The translations under genes were made by a program, and so were the position numbers. A DNA stretch of 64,000 nucleotides from Desulfuromonadaceae bacterium (GTDB lineage: Bacteria > Desulfobacterota > Desulfuromonadia > Geobacterales > Pseudopelobacteraceae): positions 1-64,000 of the forward strand of contig JAQUIT010000009.1 in the NCBI GenBank assembly GCA_028681335.1. The letters are read 5' to 3'. Every line of letters starts with the position of its first letter. Within the stretch, counting starts at the first letter, position 1. Below are positions 61,206 through 64,000 of the stretch, piece after piece. The notes beneath the pieces are model-generated. The model saw only the letters and a list, made by a program, of their open reading frames with translations, was not told the DNA's origin and did no database searches.

Positions 61206-62581
61206 GCGCACATGCTGAAGTTCAGGAGCTTATGACACCTAAAAAGGCAGCGATCTGGGTAACTGCCATTATCGTGTCACTCTTCGTGATTGCATCGTTC
61301 GGAAACGCCGGCATTGTGTTTGCCCTGCTGATTGGTCTGATGTTGACCGGCATGCCAATCTCAATATCTCTCGGATTGACCGTGCTTACCTTCCTGTTTT
61401 TTATGTCAAACGTGCCGGTTGAGACCGTCGCCATGAAGCTGTTCACCGGCATCGAAAAGTTCGAGATCATGGCCATTCCGTTCTTCATTCTGGCTGGTAA
61501 CTTTCTGACCCATGGCGGTGTGGCCAAACGAATGATCAACTTTGCCACCGCCATGATCGGGCACTGGTATGGCGGCCTTGGTCTGGCAGGTGTTGTTGCC
61601 TGCGCCCTGTTTGCCGCCGTTTCCGGCTCAAGTCCGGCAACTGTTGTGGCGATCGGTTCCATCCTGCTGCCGGCCATGGTCAAGGCAGGCTTCCCCAAAC
61701 GCTTTGGTGCCGGTGTTATCACCACATCGGGTTCACTGGGAATTTTGATTCCGCCCTCCATCGTCATGGTTATCTATGCTGTCGCCACCAACTCGTCCGT
61801 AGGCGCCCTCTTTATGGCAGGCGTAGTCCCCGGAATTCTGTTGGCAACCCTGCTGGGCTCAGTCACCTGGTATCGTGCCCGCAAGAACAACTACCCTCGC
61901 ATGCAGAAAGCAACCACCAAGGAACGCTTATTGGCCTTTAGGGAAAGCGTCTGGGGCCTTCTGCTGATTGTGATAGTGCTGGGCGGTATTTACAGTGGCA
62001 TGTTTACACCGACTGAAGCTGCTGCCATGAGTGCTGTCTATGCCTTCATTGTTGCCGTATTTGTGTACAAGGACATGCCATTAAAAAACATACCCAAGGT
62101 ATTACGGGATTCAGCCAACATGTCATCCATGTTGCTGTACATTATCACCAATGCCGTGCTGTTCTCGTACCTGATGACCTCTGAGCAGATTCCCCAGATC
62201 ATGGCTGACTGGATCATTGGTCACAACCTCGGCGTAATCGCCTTCCTGGCCGTTACCAACGTTTTGCTGCTACTGGCCGGTAACGTCATGGAGCCGTCAT
62301 CAATTATCCTGATTCTCGCGCCAATACTCTTTCCTGTAGCAATGAAACTGGGGATAGATCCGATCCATTTTGGTATTCTGATGACAGTCAACATGGAGGT
62401 AGGTATGTGCCATCCTCCTGTCGGCCTGAATCTGTACGTTGCCAGCGGCATCACAAAGATGGGGATATCCGAGCTTACCGTGTCGGTATTGCCCTGGTTG
62501 CTGGCTATGATCGGCTTCATGCTTCTGATTACCTATGTACCGGCGGTATCTCTCTGGCTGCCGCATTTGCTCGGGTATTGA
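61202..62581 (+). CDS. dctM: TRAP transporter large membrane subunit (DctM type)
   Basis: A 459-residue protein with about 12 helices, including the family IPFFILAGNFLTHGGVAKRMINFA and SGSSPATVVAIGSILLPAM stretches and the LGILIPPSIVMVIYAV helix (about residues 178-193). DctM carries solute and Na+ through the inner membrane using the electrochemical gradient. It completes a TRAP operon dctP-dctQ-dctM. A strong bidirectional terminator follows and a MarR-type gene converges on it. Confidence 0.95.
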   Translation: MSAHAEVQELMTPKKAAIWVTAIIVSLFVIASFGNAGIVFALLIGLMLTGMPISISLGLTVLTFLFFMSNVPVETVAMKLFTGIEKFEIMAIPFFILAGNFLTHGGVAKRMINFATAMIGHWYGGLGLAGVVACALFAAVSGSSPATVVAIGSILLPAMVKAGFPKRFGAGVITTSGSLGILIPPSIVMVIYAVATNSSVGALFMAGVVPGILLATLLGSVTWYRARKNNYPRMQKATTKERLLAFRESVWGLLLIVIVLGGIYSGMFTPTEAAAMSAVYAFIVAVFVYKDMPLKNIPKVLRDSANMSSMLLYIITNAVLFSYLMTSEQIPQIMADWIIGHNLGVIAFLAVTNVLLLLAGNVMEPSSIILILAPILFPVAMKLGIDPIHFGILMTVNMEVGMCHPPVGLNLYVASGITKMGISELTVSVLPWLLAMIGFMLLITYVPAVSLWLPHLLGY

Positions 62582-62586
62582 TAGAC

Positions 62587-62625
62587 ACACAAAAAAGGCC
62601 TGCTGAACGCAGGCCTTTTTTGTGT
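62587..62625. terminator. Bidirectional rho-independent terminator
   Basis: A perfect 17-bp stem (arms 62587-62603 and 62609-62625) with a TGAAC loop and a run of T on both strands. It sits between the convergent dctM and MarR-type genes and serves both. Confidence 0.9.
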
Positions 62626-62655
62626 ACGTGAAATGTATGATCGGTTACCTACCAA

Positions 62656-63165
62656 TCACTGTTCGATAACTTTTCTCTGCCTCTTCGGCAGGTTTATTTC
62701 AGATGACATGATCAGTTTTGGCGCAACCTCTTGAGCACCTATTATTTTGACCACGTGCTCCAATCCGTCTGAAATCCTTTTCAATTCCAACGTGGTAAGC
62801 TCCTCAAGCCCTTGTACCAGAAGGCTCTGGGCTACTTCAGGAGATTCTTTGACAACATGGCGCCCCTGTTCTGTAAGGTCTATATGGACAACACGGCGGT
62901 CTTTGTCGGATCTCGTTCGCTGGACCAATCCTTTTGCTTCAAGTCGATCCAACAAACCGACCATTGTAGCAGGGTGGAGGTACATGCGCCGCGCCAGTTC
63001 CGACACCTTCATCGGTGATTCATCGTTCAACATCTTAACCGCCCATAACTGCGGACCGGTGAGTCCGGTTTTATGCTCTATTTTTTTCGACTGTTCTGTG
63101 AGAACCTGAAAAGTTCGTCGAATATCATCAATAATATCTGAGACCATTGCTGATTTGGATTTCAT
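62656..63165 (-). CDS. MarR-family transcriptional regulator
   Basis: About 169 residues from ATG 63165, which has GGAGGGG upstream; a longer frame to 63219 lacks one. The winged-helix core includes GPQLWAVKMLNDESPMKVSELARRMYLHPATMVGLLDRLEAKGLVQRTRSDKDRRVVHIDLTEQG (about residues 36-98, described as helix-wing region). MarR proteins repress genes until a ligand binds. It converges on the TRAP operon with a shared terminator. Its operator and ligand are unknown. Confidence 0.9.
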   Translation of the reverse strand: MKSKSAMVSDIIDDIRRTFQVLTEQSKKIEHKTGLTGPQLWAVKMLNDESPMKVSELARRMYLHPATMVGLLDRLEAKGLVQRTRSDKDRRVVHIDLTEQGRHVVKESPEVAQSLLVQGLEELTTLELKRISDGLEHVVKIIGAQEVAPKLIMSSEINLPKRQRKVIEQ

Positions 63166-63286
63166 CAACCCCTCCGTAAAGCCGTTCCTCATTGAATTTA
63201 AGATACTACATACCAACAATGTCGCAACATCTCATATAAAGATGAAAATGACAATTCATTACCCGGCCTTATCCTTATTTTATACG

Positions 63287-64000
63287 TCAGGACCCTTTGA
63301 CATCATCCACCCTGCTAACCCTGAAAGGCGGTTGTTTATACGTTTCCGACAGGTATGATTCGGGAATAGTTGTCATGTTGCCATCACGCAGAGTCGAATA
63401 ATGTGGAGACATAATTTCAACCCCGGCTTCATTGAACTTTTCCTGAATATTCTGGTGCAGGTCGGAGTAAGTCCGGGCCATGACCGATGGTTTTTCGGTG
63501 TAAGCGTTGATTTGATAACTGACGTAGAAGTCATCAAGACTTGTCTGAAAAACGAAAGGGGCCGGCAGTTCGAGAATATTTTCCGTCGCAACTGCTGCTT
63601 CTATCAGCAGTTCATGAACCCTGCGCCAGGGCGCGTCATAGCCGATAGTAACGGTTGTGTTCAGGATAAGACCGTATTCGTGCGCCGAAGAGCTGAAATT
63701 GGTTATATGGCTCCCGAGAACCATTGCATTGGGAACGGTGATATCAACATTTTTAATAGTACGTATTCGGGTTATCAGTAGGGTTTTTTCCACAACATCG
63801 CCGATCGTATCCGCTATCTTGACGCGGTCTCCTATCTTGAATGCCCGCATGTAGGTAAGAATCACCCCCGCTACGATGTTTGAAACCGCTGATGTTGACC
63901 CGAGAGAAAAAAGCACACCGAGAAAAACCGACACTCCTTTGAAGGCCGGCGAATCGGACCCGGGGAGATATGGAAAGGCCACAACAGCTGCAAAGGCAAT
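63287..64000 (-). CDS. MscS-family mechanosensitive channel, N-terminus outside the window
   Basis: The frame is open to the window end and has no start inside; the GTG at 63982 is internal. The visible 237 codons cover the end of the MscS pore helix (SLGSTSAVSNIVAGVILTYMRAFKIGDRVKI), the beta domain (GDVVEKTLLITRIRTIKNVDITVPNAMVLG) and the alpha/beta C-terminal cage. The C-terminus carries an extra ~30-residue tail (PPFRVSRVDDVKGS). MscS channels relieve hypoosmotic pressure in the inner membrane. The N-terminal helices are missing from view. Confidence 0.9.
   Translation of the reverse strand: MAFAAVVAFPYLPGSDSPAFKGVSVFLGVLFSLGSTSAVSNIVAGVILTYMRAFKIGDRVKIADTIGDVVEKTLLITRIRTIKNVDITVPNAMVLGSHITNFSSSAHEYGLILNTTVTIGYDAPWRRVHELLIEAAVATENILELPAPFVFQTSLDDFYVSYQINAYTEKPSVMARTYSDLHQNIQEKFNEAGVEIMSPHYSTLRDGNMTTIPESYLSETYKQPPFRVSRVDDVKGS

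Overview
The window reads as chromosomal DNA of an anaerobic, respiring Desulfuromonadia/Geobacter-like bacterium. The reasons are a FlxABCD-HdrABC electron-bifurcation cluster, a multihaem cytochrome c peroxidase-type protein, a DUF4388 protein, two sigma-54 activators, a TRAP dicarboxylate-type transporter and a combined polyunsaturated lipid/olefin megasynthase locus. This assignment rests on gene content only. No rRNA, tRNA, CRISPR array or insertion sequence was seen.

Layout. 1-4 kb: a truncated membrane coiled-coil protein, a LysE/RhtB exporter, a zinc-ribbon protein, an AsmA-like protein, a 2Fe-2S ferredoxin and a small beta-barrel protein. 4.1-5.7 kb: an AT-rich, translationally coupled DUF262 + HEPN pair, a candidate defence or toxin module. 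5.9-12 kb: a transporter-acyltransferase-ligase fusion (LplT/Aas type), an amidohydrolase and a receiver-less sigma-54 activator. 12.06-32.4 kb: the centrepiece, one continuous minus-strand operon of eight genes with overlapping or abutting ends: pfaD (enoyl reductase), pfaA (KS-AT-4xACP-KR-DH), pfaC (KS-CLF-AT-DH-DH), oleA, oleB, oleC, oleD and a phosphopantetheinyl transferase. It looks like a self-contained pathway. A PUFA-synthase-like megaenzyme builds polyunsaturated acyl chains, its own PPTase activates the ACPs, and OleABCD joins two chains head-to-head into a long polyunsaturated hydrocarbon.

32.6-40.3 kb is housekeeping: purN/purM, a lytic transglycosylase with pgsA, an ExeA/GspB-like pair, EF-P with both enzymes of its beta-lysylation pathway (EpmA, EpmB), and IF-1. 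40.5-42.5 kb encodes a tetrahaem protein that appears to fuse a dihaem cytochrome c peroxidase to a TsdA-like thiosulfate dehydrogenase. 42.8-49.8 kb is the Hdr-Flx complex, with a small lipoprotein gene inserted. 50-53.9 kb holds a lipoprotein, the agmatine-to-putrescine pair aguA/aguB and a zinc-ribbon membrane protein. 54-59.2 kb is a DUF4388-PilT-like-NtrC-like-methyltransferase operon. 59.4-62.6 kb is a TRAP transporter operon with a near-perfect sigma-54 promoter. The window closes with a MarR regulator and a truncated MscS channel.

The pfa/ole block looks visibly richer in G+C than its flanks, and the DUF262/HEPN pair visibly poorer. Both impressions are by eye; no composition was computed.
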